A stretch of DNA of 64,000 nt from JARRNE01 sp963824085 (GTDB taxonomy: Bacteria > Pseudomonadota > Gammaproteobacteria > Chromatiales > Chromatiaceae). Below are positions 7,550 to 17,589 of this stretch, in pieces (position 1 is the stretch's first letter; every line of letters starts with the position of its first letter). Under the pieces are notes generated by a model that did no database searches, was not told where the DNA came from, and was given only the letters and a program-made list of their open reading frames with translations. Position numbers and translations under genes: made by a program. Where the stretch lies: assembly GCA_963824085.1 (NCBI GenBank), contig CAWGNT010000020.1, positions 54,503-118,502 on the forward strand, given 5' to 3'.

Positions 7550-10500
7550 ATGAGCAGTGAAGCAGAGCTGGACCGGTTGTGCGGCCTTTACGGGATAGCC
7601 GACGCCTATACCGACATCTGGGGGGGGTACCATCGGGTCTCGGATGGGACGCGACGAGCCCTCCTGGCGGCAATGGGTGTCGATGCGAGTGATCCAGTTG
7701 CGGTCAGCCATGCCCTGGTGACGGCGACCGAGCAACCTTGGCGTCAGGTTCTGCCCCCAGTGAAGGTGGTGGCGCAGGATGAGAGGGAGCTTCGCCTTCA
7801 GCTCTCCCTGCCCGAGCGGTCGCGGGAGGAAACATTGCGCTGGACCATGCTCGAAGAGGGAGGCGGCCGCTGGGAAGAGCAGCTGCGCCCGTCGCAGCTC
7901 GCCGCAACGGAAACGCGCGAGCTCGACGGCCAGACCTTTCTCCGCTATGAGCTCAAAGTAACCGTGCCAGAAAACCCTGGCTACCACCGCCTCGAGCTTG
8001 CAAAAGCCGACGGCGGGGGCGGCGCGCTGGCGACGACATCGGTAATAGTCGCGCCAAGCTGCTGCTACCTGCCCGAAGCACTGCGTGACGACGCCCGGTC
8101 CTGGGGACTCATCTCTCAACTCCATGCGGTGCGCTCGCGCCGCAACTGGGGCATCGGCGACTTCACGGACCTCACACGCCTGATTGAGCTTACTGCCGAG
8201 GCCGGCGCCGGAACCCTCGGACTCACCCCGCTGCACAGTCTGTTTCCCGACGAGCCACAACGCTGCGATCCGTACGCACCGTCAAGCCGGCTCTTCTTGA
8301 ACGTCCTGCATCTGGACGTCTCCGCAATCCGGGAGTACGGCGAGTGCGAGGAGGCGCGGGCCCTGGTTGAAGGTGACGCGTTCCAGGCGCGACTGCGGGC
8401 CTTGCGGGCAGCCGAGCTGGTGGACTACCCCGCGGTTGCGCAAGCCAAGCTGGAGGTGCTCCAGCAGCTCTACCGCCACTTCCGTGAGCAGCACCTCGAC
8501 GCGAGCTCCCCGCGAGGTCAGGCGTTTCGAAGCTTTCAAGACTGGCAAGGTGCAGCGCTGCGGCGCTTCTGCCTGTTCCACGCCTTGCGTGAGCACTTTA
8601 GCAAGGAAGGCGGCAGCGCGCGCCCGTGGCCGGAATGGCCCGCTGCCTTCCACAGCCCCGACTCGCAGGCCGTTGCGGATTTTGCCGCGGAGCACGGGGA
8701 GCGGATCGCCTTCTTCGGCTATCTCCAGTGGCAAGCCAGCCAGCAACTGCAGGGAGTGGGAAGGCGGTCGTGGGAGCTCGGGCTGGCGGTGGGCCTCTAC
8801 CAGGACCTGGCCGCGGGGGTGACCGCGGACGGTGCCGACGCCTGGGGCGAACAGGCAGTCCATGCGCACGGTGTCCAGGGTGGGGCTCCACCGGACGGTT
8901 TCAGTCCTACCGGACAATGCTGGGGTCTTCTTCCATGGGACCCCGTGCGCCTGCGAGAGGCCGCCTACGAACCCTTCATCGCGAGTCTGCGCCAGAACAT
9001 GCGCGACGCCGGTGCGCTGCGCATCGACCACGTCATGGGGCTTCGGCGCCTGTACTGGATACCGGATGGTATGGATGCCTCCGAGGGTGGGTACGTCGCC
9101 TACCCCTTTGATGAGATGCTCGGCATCCTCGCCCTTGAAAGCCAGCGCAACCAGTGTGTTGTCGTGGGGGAAGACCTGGGTACAGTCCCCGACGGCATCC
9201 GCGACGCCCTCAAGACTCGGGGTGTCCTGTGCTCCCGGGTCCTCTACTTCGAGCGCGAGGCGAGCGGGGGTTTCAGGCCGCCGGCTGAGTACGAGCCCCA
9301 GGCCGTGGCGTCGATCGGCACCCACGATCTCCCACCGATCGCGGCCTTCTGGCAGGGTACGGACCTAGAGGCCCGTCGGGCGCTCCAGCTCTTCCCCAAC
9401 GGACGCTATCAGGAGGCGGTGCTGCAGCGAGCCGCCGATCGCAGCCATCTGCTGCTGGCGCTCCAGCGTGAGGGCTTGCTCCCGGAAGGTATCGGCGTGG
9501 ATCCGATCACCCTCCCCGAGCTGCCCCCGTCCCTGGTGCGTGCGGTCCACCTGTACCTTGCGCGCAGCCCCTCCCGCCTCATGCTCGTCCAGCTCGAAAA
9601 CGCCTTCGGCCAGACGGAGCAGGTGAATCTGCCCGGCAGCGCGCAGCTCTATCCGAACTGGCAGCGACGACTGCCCCTCGATCTGGAGGAATGGAGCGAC
9701 CAGCCCGCGCTCAGCGAGCTCCTGTCGGCCGTATGCGGCGAGCGCGGGCCGGCGGTCCATGAGCCACCCGCCCCGCCGGCGAGCAGGGAAGCCTTCGTGC
9801 CACCGCGGGCGCAGATCCCTCGGGCGACCTACCGACTCCAGCTGCACGCAGGCTTCACCTTCTCCGATGCGGCGGCGCTCGTTCCCTACTTGGCCCGCCT
9901 GGGCATCAGCCACTGTTATCTCTCCCCCTACCTGAAGGCCCGCCCCGGCAGCACCCACGGCTATGACGTAGTGGCCCACGACCGGCTGAATCCCGAGCTC
10001 GGGAGCCGGGAGGATTTCGACCGGCTGTGCGAGACCCTCAAGGCGCACGATATGGGGCAGATCATGGACCTGGTGCCCAACCACGTTGGCGTCATGGGGC
10101 GCGAGAACGAGAAGTGGACCGACGTGCTCGAGAACGGTCCCGCCTCGCCCTTCAGCACCTTTTTCGACATCGATTGGGCCCCCCTCAAGCAGGAGCTGCA
10201 CGGCAAGGTCCTGCTGCCAGTGCTTGGCGATCACTACGGGAACCTGCTCGACCGCGGCGAGCTCAAGCTCGCCTACGACGGCGGCTCCTTCTTCGTCACC
10301 TACTACGAGCATCACTTTCCGGTGGACCCGCGGGAGTACCCGCGCATCCTCGGCCCCGGTCTGGAGCGGTTCGAGGAACGCCTCGGCGACAATCCCGTGA
10401 TTCCCCTCTTCGAAAGCCTGATCAGCGCGTTCGCCAATCTGCCACCCCGCAGCGACACTTCAGAAGAGGCCGCGACCGAGCGTCGGCGGGACAAGGAGCT

Positions 10501-12694
10501 GCACAAGCAGCGCCTGGACGCGCTGCGCATCGAGAGCCCAGACATCAACTGGTACATCCAGGAGTGCCTCCGCGAGTACAACGGTAGCGACCAGTATCCG
10601 GCGCATACCGGGCGGCTGCACGAGCTGCTGGAGGCCCAGGCATACCGCCTGGCGTACTGGAGAGTCGCCGCAGACGAGATCAACTACCGTCGCTTCTTCG
10701 ACATCAACGACCTCGCGGCGCTGCGCATGGAGAATCCCGAGGCGTTCGCAGCGGTGCACCAGCTTCCCTTCGAGCTTATCGCCGAAGGCAAGGTCCAGGG
10801 GCTGCGCATCGATCACCCCGACGGACTCTACGACCCGGCCGAATACTTCCGCCACATCCAAGCACAGGTTACCGCCGCCAACGGCACGTCAAAGGAGTCG
10901 GAGCGCGCAAAGCGGCCCCTATATCTCGTGGCGGAGAAGATTCTGGTGGGGGACGAGCAGCTGCCGCGGCACTGGCCGGTGCACGGCACCACCGGCTACG
11001 ACTTCGCAGCGCTGGCGGACGGGCTCCTGGTGGCGGCGGACAACGCGGAGGCGATGAGCGAAGCCTATGAGGCATTCGTGCCTGATGCGCTCCCGCTCGC
11101 GGAGCACGTCTACAGGGCAAAAAAGCTCGTGATGCGGAATCTGCTTTCGAGCGAGCTCCATGTCCTGGTGACGGAGCTGTCCCGAATCGCCGAGACCGAC
11201 CCCCATACGCGGGACTACACGCTGGAGGGACTACGCAACGCCCTGACCGAGATCGTGGTCTGCTTCCCCGTATATCGCAGCTACGCAGACGCGGAGGGTG
11301 TCTCGGCCCGAGATCAGGCCAATATCAACAGGGCGGTAGCCGAGGCCAAGCGGCGGAGCAGCGCGGTAGACCTCACGGTCTTCGACTTCGTCCGCGAGGT
11401 GCTGATCGAGCGGGCCACGCAGGGAAAGAGTCAGGCCTACCGAGACCGCGTCATCCGCTTCGCCATGAAGTTTCAGCAGTACACCAGTCCGGTGATGGCG
11501 AAGGGACTGGAGGACACCGCCTACTACCGCTATCACCGCCTGGTGTCTCTCAATGAGGTCGGCGGCGCCCCGGAGCGCTTCGGTCTGTCCGTAGAGGCGT
11601 TCCACCGCGCCAACCAGCGCCGCAGGGACACCTGGCCCCATACGCTCCTCGCCGCCTCCACCCACGACACTAAGCGCTCCGAAGACGTGCGCGCCAGACT
11701 CCATGTCATCTCCGAGCTTCCAGAGGACTGGCGGGCAAGGGTGGATCGCTGGACCGTCATCAACCGCCGCTTCAAGCGCGAGATCGACGGCCGTATGTGG
11801 CCGGACGAGAACACCGAGTACCTCCTCTATCAGACCCTGCTTGGCGTGTGGCCGCTGGCGCCCCTCGAGGGCGACGCCCCGAAATGCTTGCGAGAACGCG
11901 TCATTGCGTACATGGAAAAGGCGATCAAGGAGGCGAAGGCGAACACCTCCTGGATCAACCCGAACGAGGACTACGAGGCGGCGGTCGCCTACTTCGTCGA
12001 CGCCCTGCTGGACCCTGCCCGCAACGGCTACTTCCTGGCGGACTTTCTCCCTTTCCAGCAGAGAATCGCGCGCATCGGACTCTTCAATAGCCTGTCGCTG
12101 ACGCTTCTCAGGCTCACCGCCCCCGGCGTTCCCGACACCTACCAGGGCACCGAGCTCTGGGACTACAGTCTGGTGGACCCGGACAACCGCCGCCCGGTAG
12201 ACTTCGGTCTTCGCATGTCCCTCCTGAAGGATCTCGAGCGGCGATTTTCACAGGACGAGGGCTTGGCCGAAAGGGTCGGCGAGCTGCTGAACACCGTGAC
12301 GGACGGGCGTGCGAAGCTCTATCTGGTCTGGCGCTGCCTGGGGCTCCGTCGGGAGTATCCGGAGTTGTTCGAGGGTGGAGACTACCTCCCGCTCGAGGCG
12401 ATGGGCGAGGGGAAGGATCGGCTCTGCGTCTTCGCCCGCCGCGACCGACGACACACCATCGTGGCCGTCGCACCGCGGCTTCTCGCCGGCCTTTCCGAAG
12501 ACGGGCGGCCGTTCGAGAATGCCCTGTGGTCGCAGACGCTGATCGAGGTGCCCGCCCGCCGGCTACGCAACCTGCTGACCGGCGAGCGCCTGACCGCCCG
12601 GAGCGAATCGGGCGGCTACGTCCTTGCCGCCGCGGAGGTACTGGAGCGCTTCCCGGTGGGTCTGCTTCTGGAGGAGGCCGCAGAGAATGCCTGA
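7550..12694 (+). CDS. 4-alpha-glucanotransferase / malto-oligosyltrehalose synthase fusion
   Basis: A 1714-residue bifunctional enzyme. Residues 1 to about 735 are MalQ, which disproportionates maltodextrins: the GH77 nucleophile is D493 in ALRIDHVMGLRR and the acid/base E541 in VVGEDLG. From about residue 750 the protein is TreY, which isomerises the reducing-end alpha-1,4 bond of maltodextrins to the alpha,alpha-1,1 bond of trehalose: YRLQLHAGFTF, YLSPYLKARPGSTHGYDV, nucleophile D1088 in GLRIDHPDGLYDP and acid E1129 in VAEKILVGDE. Both active sites look intact. AAGGA precedes the ATG. The next gene starts inside the last codons, so the genes are translationally coupled. TreZ, the usual partner of TreY, is not in the window. 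Confidence 0.95.
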   Translation: MSSEAELDRLCGLYGIADAYTDIWGGYHRVSDGTRRALLAAMGVDASDPVAVSHALVTATEQPWRQVLPPVKVVAQDERELRLQLSLPERSREETLRWTMLEEGGGRWEEQLRPSQLAATETRELDGQTFLRYELKVTVPENPGYHRLELAKADGGGGALATTSVIVAPSCCYLPEALRDDARSWGLISQLHAVRSRRNWGIGDFTDLTRLIELTAEAGAGTLGLTPLHSLFPDEPQRCDPYAPSSRLFLNVLHLDVSAIREYGECEEARALVEGDAFQARLRALRAAELVDYPAVAQAKLEVLQQLYRHFREQHLDASSPRGQAFRSFQDWQGAALRRFCLFHALREHFSKEGGSARPWPEWPAAFHSPDSQAVADFAAEHGERIAFFGYLQWQASQQLQGVGRRSWELGLAVGLYQDLAAGVTADGADAWGEQAVHAHGVQGGAPPDGFSPTGQCWGLLPWDPVRLREAAYEPFIASLRQNMRDAGALRIDHVMGLRRLYWIPDGMDASEGGYVAYPFDEMLGILALESQRNQCVVVGEDLGTVPDGIRDALKTRGVLCSRVLYFEREASGGFRPPAEYEPQAVASIGTHDLPPIAAFWQGTDLEARRALQLFPNGRYQEAVLQRAADRSHLLLALQREGLLPEGIGVDPITLPELPPSLVRAVHLYLARSPSRLMLVQLENAFGQTEQVNLPGSAQLYPNWQRRLPLDLEEWSDQPALSELLSAVCGERGPAVHEPPAPPASREAFVPPRAQIPRATYRLQLHAGFTFSDAAALVPYLARLGISHCYLSPYLKARPGSTHGYDVVAHDRLNPELGSREDFDRLCETLKAHDMGQIMDLVPNHVGVMGRENEKWTDVLENGPASPFSTFFDIDWAPLKQELHGKVLLPVLGDHYGNLLDRGELKLAYDGGSFFVTYYEHHFPVDPREYPRILGPGLERFEERLGDNPVIPLFESLISAFANLPPRSDTSEEAATERRRDKELHKQRLDALRIESPDINWYIQECLREYNGSDQYPAHTGRLHELLEAQAYRLAYWRVAADEINYRRFFDINDLAALRMENPEAFAAVHQLPFELIAEGKVQGLRIDHPDGLYDPAEYFRHIQAQVTAANGTSKESERAKRPLYLVAEKILVGDEQLPRHWPVHGTTGYDFAALADGLLVAADNAEAMSEAYEAFVPDALPLAEHVYRAKKLVMRNLLSSELHVLVTELSRIAETDPHTRDYTLEGLRNALTEIVVCFPVYRSYADAEGVSARDQANINRAVAEAKRRSSAVDLTVFDFVREVLIERATQGKSQAYRDRVIRFAMKFQQYTSPVMAKGLEDTAYYRYHRLVSLNEVGGAPERFGLSVEAFHRANQRRRDTWPHTLLAASTHDTKRSEDVRARLHVISELPEDWRARVDRWTVINRRFKREIDGRMWPDENTEYLLYQTLLGVWPLAPLEGDAPKCLRERVIAYMEKAIKEAKANTSWINPNEDYEAAVAYFVDALLDPARNGYFLADFLPFQQRIARIGLFNSLSLTLLRLTAPGVPDTYQGTELWDYSLVDPDNRRPVDFGLRMSLLKDLERRFSQDEGLAERVGELLNTVTDGRAKLYLVWRCLGLRREYPELFEGGDYLPLEAMGEGKDRLCVFARRDRRHTIVAVAPRLLAGLSEDGRPFENALWSQTLIEVPARRLRNLLTGERLTARSESGGYVLAAAEVLERFPVGLLLEEAAENA

Positions 12695-14255
12695 CACACC
12701 GCAGCTGATCATCTCCAAGAACACCCTCGACGCGGTGATCTTCGATCTCGATGGGGTCGTCACCCGCACCGTGGATGCCCATGCCGCGGCCTGGAGACGT
12801 CTCTTCGACGACTTTCTCTCCCGGAGAACTGCGCAAGGCGGGGAGGATCTCAGACCCTTCGACATCGAGCGCGACTATCGGCGCTACGTGGACGGCAGGC
12901 CGCGGTATCAGGGCGTGCGCCATTTTCTTGCCTCACGCAACATCGAGCTCCCCGTGGGCGAGCCCGAGGACGCCCCGGAGCAGGAAACCATCTGCGGGCT
13001 CGGCAACCGGAAGAACCTGATGTTTCGTCAGACGGTCGAGGAACAAGGCGTCGAGCTGTACGGATGTGCGATCGACCTAATCCGCCGACTACGCAACGCA
13101 AGGATCAAGACGGCGGTGGTGTCAGCGAGCAAGAACTGCGCGCTGATTCTAAAGCGGGCCGGAATCGTCGACATCTTCGATGCGCAGGTGGACGGCGTCG
13201 AGGCGGAGCGCCTCGGACTCGATGGCAAGCCAGATCCCGATACCTTCTTGGAGGCGGCACGCCGATTGGGGGTCGAGCCCGCCCGTGCGGCCGTGTTGGA
13301 GGATGCAATCGCCGGCGTCACAGCAGGTAAGCGGGGCCGTTTCGCCGTGGTGATCGGAGTCGACCGCGGTGGCTACGGGCGCGACCTCTCCGAGCACGGG
13401 GCCGACTTCGTCTTTGAAGACCTCTGCCGCATAGAGGTGGAGGCCACCACTGCCGAAGACGGGGTGCCCCCGCCTGCCCTCGCCGGACTTCATCTGATCT
13501 CCGAACAGCTCGCCGGCAAGCGTCCAGCCTGCTTCCTCGATTACGACGGCACCCTGACGCCGATCGTCGAGCGTCCAGAGGATGCCCTTCTCTCGGAAGG
13601 AATGCGCCGGGCGCTGACCGAGGCAGCGCGCCGCTTTCCGGTGGCCATCATCAGCGGTCGGGATTTGGAGGATGTGCGCCGGCTCGTCGGTATTCCCGAG
13701 CTCGTCTACGCCGGCAGCCATGGCTTCGACATTGCTGGACCCGGGCTCCGGCTGGAGCTGCCGGAAGGCGCTCATGCCATAGGCCCGCTGCAGGAGGCGG
13801 CGCGCGAGCTCGCGGGACGGCTCCAATCGGTGCCAGGGGCGCGCCTTGAGCCCAAGCGCTTCGCCGTTGCGGTGCATTATCGCCAAACCGCCGCGGCGGA
13901 CGTCCCGCGCGTGGAATCCGCGGTGGATGAGGTCGTCGAGCACCATCCACGGCTGCGCAAGACGGGGGGCAAGAAGGTCTTCGAGCTGCGACCGGCGATC
14001 GAGTGGGACAAGGGACGCGCAGTGAGCTGGCTTATCGCCGAGTTGGGACTCGACCGCCCCGACGTGCTTCCCATCTACATCGGCGACGATCTCACTGACG
14101 AAGATGCCTTTCGCGCCTTGCTCGGGCGCGGCCTTGGCATCCTGGTGGCGCACCGGCCGCAACCCAGCCTGGCAGCCTACCGGCTAACTGGACCCGACCA
14201 GGTCCGGGACCTGCTGCTTCACCTCGTCGCTCACGCGGAGTCCGGCCATGAGTGA
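12687..14255 (+). CDS. Beta-phosphoglucomutase-like HAD / trehalose-6-phosphate phosphatase fusion
   Basis: A 522-residue cytosolic protein with two HAD phosphatase-fold domains. Residues 12 to about 245 are a beta-phosphoglucomutase-like domain: nucleophile D20 in FDLDGVVTRTVDAHA, then VVSASKN, and DGKPDPDTFLEAA with LEDAIAGV. Residues 275 to about 515 are an OtsB-type trehalose-6-phosphatase: D285 in CFLDYDGTLTPI, IISGRDL, and YIGDDLTDEDAF. The ATG at 12687 overlaps the MalQ-TreY stop by 8 bases. The same two domains form the N-terminal part of the mycobacterial Rv2006-type protein, whose third domain is the GH65 enzyme encoded here by the next gene. The beta-PGM domain would convert beta-glucose 1-phosphate made by a GH65 phosphorylase. 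Confidence 0.92.
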   Translation: MPDTPQLIISKNTLDAVIFDLDGVVTRTVDAHAAAWRRLFDDFLSRRTAQGGEDLRPFDIERDYRRYVDGRPRYQGVRHFLASRNIELPVGEPEDAPEQETICGLGNRKNLMFRQTVEEQGVELYGCAIDLIRRLRNARIKTAVVSASKNCALILKRAGIVDIFDAQVDGVEAERLGLDGKPDPDTFLEAARRLGVEPARAAVLEDAIAGVTAGKRGRFAVVIGVDRGGYGRDLSEHGADFVFEDLCRIEVEATTAEDGVPPPALAGLHLISEQLAGKRPACFLDYDGTLTPIVERPEDALLSEGMRRALTEAARRFPVAIISGRDLEDVRRLVGIPELVYAGSHGFDIAGPGLRLELPEGAHAIGPLQEAARELAGRLQSVPGARLEPKRFAVAVHYRQTAAADVPRVESAVDEVVEHHPRLRKTGGKKVFELRPAIEWDKGRAVSWLIAELGLDRPDVLPIYIGDDLTDEDAFRALLGRGLGILVAHRPQPSLAAYRLTGPDQVRDLLLHLVAHAESGHE

Positions 14256-16680
14256 ATGGACCTGGACCTACCACGAATACGCACCGGACCAGGAGCGGCT
14301 CCGCGAGACGCTCTGCACCCTCGGCAACGGCTATTTCGCCACCCGCGGCGCGGCGCCCGAGGCGCCGGCCAATTCCATCCATTACCCGGGCACCTACCTC
14401 GCCGGGGGCTATAACCGGGCGATAAGCGAGGTCCACGGGCGTGCCATCGAGAACGAGGACCTGGTCAATCTGCCCAACTGGCTGACGCTCTGTCTGCGCA
14501 TCGAGGGGGGGCCCTCCTTCGACCTCGCCGAGTGCGACATTCTCTCGTACCGCCAGACACTGGATCTGCGCGACGGCATCCTCATCCGCGAGCTGGTGTT
14601 CCGCGACGCGGCCGGCAGAGAGACCGAGCTGGTGCAGCGCCGGCTGGTCCACATGGGTATGCGCCACCTGGCAGCCCTGGAGACGGTAATCCGTCCCCGC
14701 AACTGGTCCGGATCGGTGGAGATCCACAGCGCACTCGACGGCCGCGTCGTAAATGCGGGCGTGGAGCGTTACAGAGGACTCGAAGGACGCCATCTCGAGG
14801 CGATGGAATCGCAGGCCTTCGGGGAGGATGCCATCTACCTGAAGGTCAGGACCCGCCAGTCGCGGATCGAGGTGGCCATGACCGCCAGGACGCGCGCCTA
14901 CCGTGACGGTCAGCGCCTGGATATCGAGCCAAACCTAGAGCACGAAACGGACTACATCGGGCAGACCTTTCGCCTCACCCTGGACCGCGACACGCCGGTC
15001 ACGGTGGAGAAGATCGTCGCCCTCTACACCTCTCGGGATCCCGCGATCAGCGAGTGCGGCCTGGAGGCCCGCAAGGCCATTGGACTCCAAGAGCGGTTCG
15101 GTGAGCTGCTCGCGACCCATGTCCTGCTCTGGCGCCAGCTGTGGCGCCGCTTCGACCTCCAGCTCGCTTTGCGTGAGGACGACGAGGGCAGGACCGCCGC
15201 CATTCTGCGCCTACATGTGTTCCATCTGCTTGCCACTGCCTCCCCTCACGTTATGGACCTGGACGCGGGCGTGCCGGCCCGCGGGCTTCACGGCGAGGCA
15301 TACCGCGGCCATATTTTTTGGGACGAGCTCTTCATCTTCCCGTTGCTCAATCTGCGGCTTCCGGAGATCACTCGATCTCTCCTCCTGTACCGCTACCGGC
15401 GCCTGGGTAGCGCCCGCGCTGCAGCCCGCGAGGCGGGTCTGGCCGGGGCTATGTACCCCTGGCAGAGCGGCAGCAACGGCCGGGAGGAGACCCAACAGTG
15501 GCATCTCAATCCCCGTTCCGGGCGTTGGACCCCCGACGAGACCCAGCTGCAGCGCCACGCCAATGCAGCCATCGCGTTCAACGTCTGGCAGTACTACGAA
15601 ACGACCGGGGACAGGGAATTTCTGTCCTCCTACGGTGCCGAGATGCTGCTGGAGATCGCACGCTTCTGGGCGAGCCTGGCCACGCGCAACCAGGACCTGG
15701 AGCGCTACGAGATCCGGGGAGTCATCGGCCCGGACGAGTTTCATACCGGATATCCGGACCGGGAGGAGCCTGGCGTCGACAACAACGCCTATACGAGCTT
15801 GATGGCGGTGTGGGTCATCAGTCGCGCCCTCGATTTGCCCGAGCATCTGCCCGCCGAGCGTTGGGAAGAGCTCACCGAGCAGCTAGCCGTTTCGGATGAC
15901 GAGCTGCGCCACTGGGACACGGTGAGCCGCAATATGCGAATCTGCTTCCACAGCGACGGAATCATCAGTCAGTTCGAGGGATTCGACACGCTTGAGGAGC
16001 TCGACTGGGAGGGATACCGCCGCCGCTATGGCGACATCCATCGCCTGGACCGGATCCTGGAGGCAGAGGACGAAAACGCTAATCGCTACCAGGTGTGCAA
16101 GCAGGCCGACGTGCTCATGCTCTTCTATCTGTTCTCCGCGGAAGAGCTTGGGCGGCTGTTCAAGCGCCTGGGCTACGCGTTCCCCCCGGACACCATTCCG
16201 CGCACCATCGACTACTACCTGCCTCGTACGACCCACGGGTCTACGCTGAGCCGGGTCACCACCGCCTGGGTGCTCGCCCGGTCCGACCGGCCTGGCTCCT
16301 GGTCCCTCTTCACCGAGGCCCTGAAGAGCGACGTGTTGGATATTCAAGGCGGGACGACCGCCGAGGGAATTCACCTCGGCGCCATGGCAGGCACCGTAGA
16401 CCTGCTGCAGCGCTGCTATACAGGCCTCGAAATCCGCGACCAGCACCTTTGGCTCGATCCTGTCCTCCCCGACGAGCTCAAGTGTTTACGCATCCGTGTG
16501 CGCTTTCGCGGACAGACGGTGGAGGTCGAGATCACCGGCGACCTCGCGCGCGTGCGGGCTATCTCCCCCGACAAGGAAGTGATTCGGCTGCGACTCAACA
16601 GCCGGGCTCTGTCACTTCAGGCCGGCGAAACCCTCGAGGTCAAGCTCGAGCGCACACCACTGTTCGTCGACGCCCCCTGA
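14248..16680 (+). CDS. Glycoside hydrolase family 65 phosphorylase (trehalose-phosphorylase type)
   Basis: An 810-residue cytosolic enzyme of family GH65, which phosphorolyses alpha-glucosidic disaccharides (trehalose, maltose, kojibiose, nigerose) to beta-glucose 1-phosphate and glucose. The N-terminal TLGNGYFATRGA and the catalytic block RGHIFWDELFIFP are present; the general acid is E497 in VIGPDEFHTGY. QADVLMLFY and TTHGSTLSRV form the phosphate-binding region, and the protein ends in the usual small beta-sandwich. It overlaps the preceding stop by 8 bases, so it is coupled to the beta-PGM/OtsB gene. Substrate cannot be read from sequence; trehalose is inferred from the operon. Confidence 0.93.
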   Translation: MSEWTWTYHEYAPDQERLRETLCTLGNGYFATRGAAPEAPANSIHYPGTYLAGGYNRAISEVHGRAIENEDLVNLPNWLTLCLRIEGGPSFDLAECDILSYRQTLDLRDGILIRELVFRDAAGRETELVQRRLVHMGMRHLAALETVIRPRNWSGSVEIHSALDGRVVNAGVERYRGLEGRHLEAMESQAFGEDAIYLKVRTRQSRIEVAMTARTRAYRDGQRLDIEPNLEHETDYIGQTFRLTLDRDTPVTVEKIVALYTSRDPAISECGLEARKAIGLQERFGELLATHVLLWRQLWRRFDLQLALREDDEGRTAAILRLHVFHLLATASPHVMDLDAGVPARGLHGEAYRGHIFWDELFIFPLLNLRLPEITRSLLLYRYRRLGSARAAAREAGLAGAMYPWQSGSNGREETQQWHLNPRSGRWTPDETQLQRHANAAIAFNVWQYYETTGDREFLSSYGAEMLLEIARFWASLATRNQDLERYEIRGVIGPDEFHTGYPDREEPGVDNNAYTSLMAVWVISRALDLPEHLPAERWEELTEQLAVSDDELRHWDTVSRNMRICFHSDGIISQFEGFDTLEELDWEGYRRRYGDIHRLDRILEAEDENANRYQVCKQADVLMLFYLFSAEELGRLFKRLGYAFPPDTIPRTIDYYLPRTTHGSTLSRVTTAWVLARSDRPGSWSLFTEALKSDVLDIQGGTTAEGIHLGAMAGTVDLLQRCYTGLEIRDQHLWLDPVLPDELKCLRIRVRFRGQTVEVEITGDLARVRAISPDKEVIRLRLNSRALSLQAGETLEVKLERTPLFVDAP

Positions 16681-17062
16681 GCCGAACACCTTCCTCTCGA
16701 GCGGCGGCGCGTTCTTGTCTGGGTATTGGCGGGCAGCGCGCTTCCCCCATCTTCTCCCGTGGTAGGGGCAACGGAAGGGCTCGAAGGCGGCCTCCTCGGC
16801 CGGACGAGCACTGTGCTGAGCTAGCCAAGGGCGGCCGTGTGGTTGTCGTCGCCGTTCGATCCCCGGAAAGCACCGGCGTACAGAACTGGTGAGAGCTCCG
16901 GCCCTGTGCCCCTCTGATCAGGCAATTCTCCGGGAGATCGCCGGGGCACCATCGACAGGGGGTGCGGTGAGCCGGCGCACGGCCAAGCTCGCGAACTGCG
17001 AGGTCATACGGTCCAGCTCCAGCAGCGGATCGGACATCCTCCGCGAAACGGGTACTGGGGAA
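16681..17062. other. Intergenic region after the trehalose operon
   Basis: About 380 bp between convergent genes. No gene, known RNA or clear rho-independent terminator is seen. GC-rich sequence yields open frames without ribosome binding sites or family similarity. Confidence 0.45.
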
Positions 17063-17368
17063 TTACCGTCCCTGGGGGGAGCTCGGATAAGGGGCACACG
17101 GAGCGTTATCCTGAAGACCGGTCATGCGGTGCTCCAGATCGGACAACGCCCGCGTACGCTTCAGGAGCTTCCGGCGCAATCGTCCTTTCTTGAGCTCGCC
17201 CCTGATTAAACGTCGCTCCAGCTTTTTCAGCTTGCCTCGGGTCTTCTCGACGGATGCCTGCAATACCTGCAGACGGCGTGTACCCAGGTCCACCACGTCT
17301 CCGCCGCGTACGGACGGCGCGGACTCGAGCGCCGCGTGGTCATTCGCCGGCCTAACTTGCTCATTCAT
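17063..17368 (-). CDS. Small basic coiled-coil protein, unknown function
   Basis: A 101-residue protein. I start at the ATG at 17368 (MNEQVRPAND) because GGAG lies 6 bases upstream; the alternative ATG two codons earlier abuts that site. The central part (VLQASVEKTRGKLKKLERRL, then a second Lys/Arg/Leu-rich stretch) is strongly basic with heptad-like leucines, predicting a coiled coil or nucleic-acid-binding helix. No family recognised. It converges with the GH65 gene. Confidence 0.55.
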   Translation of the reverse strand: MNEQVRPANDHAALESAPSVRGGDVVDLGTRRLQVLQASVEKTRGKLKKLERRLIRGELKKGRLRRKLLKRTRALSDLEHRMTGLQDNAPCAPYPSSPQGR

Positions 17369-17589
17369 CGTCATCTCCACTCGCAACCATCCCCCTTCCA
17401 ATTCTCAGCTTATTGTCAGCGTACCGCGAATCCATCCGGACAACTACGGACGCGGCGCAATATTCCCTCCATCCTCACCGTAGCCGGTCCCGATCTGCAA
17501 GACCGCGAATCAGGCCTCGCCGAGAACCATTCTCTCCGGGGTACTACGCCCAGCTTCGGGTCATTTCGTCCATAAACGCTCCAGTGCGA

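Noticed and set aside
13149..14162. Long minus-strand open frame opposite the beta-PGM/OtsB gene
   Set aside because: It is the mirror of a GC-rich coding region with conserved enzyme motifs on the plus strand; its own translation shows none.
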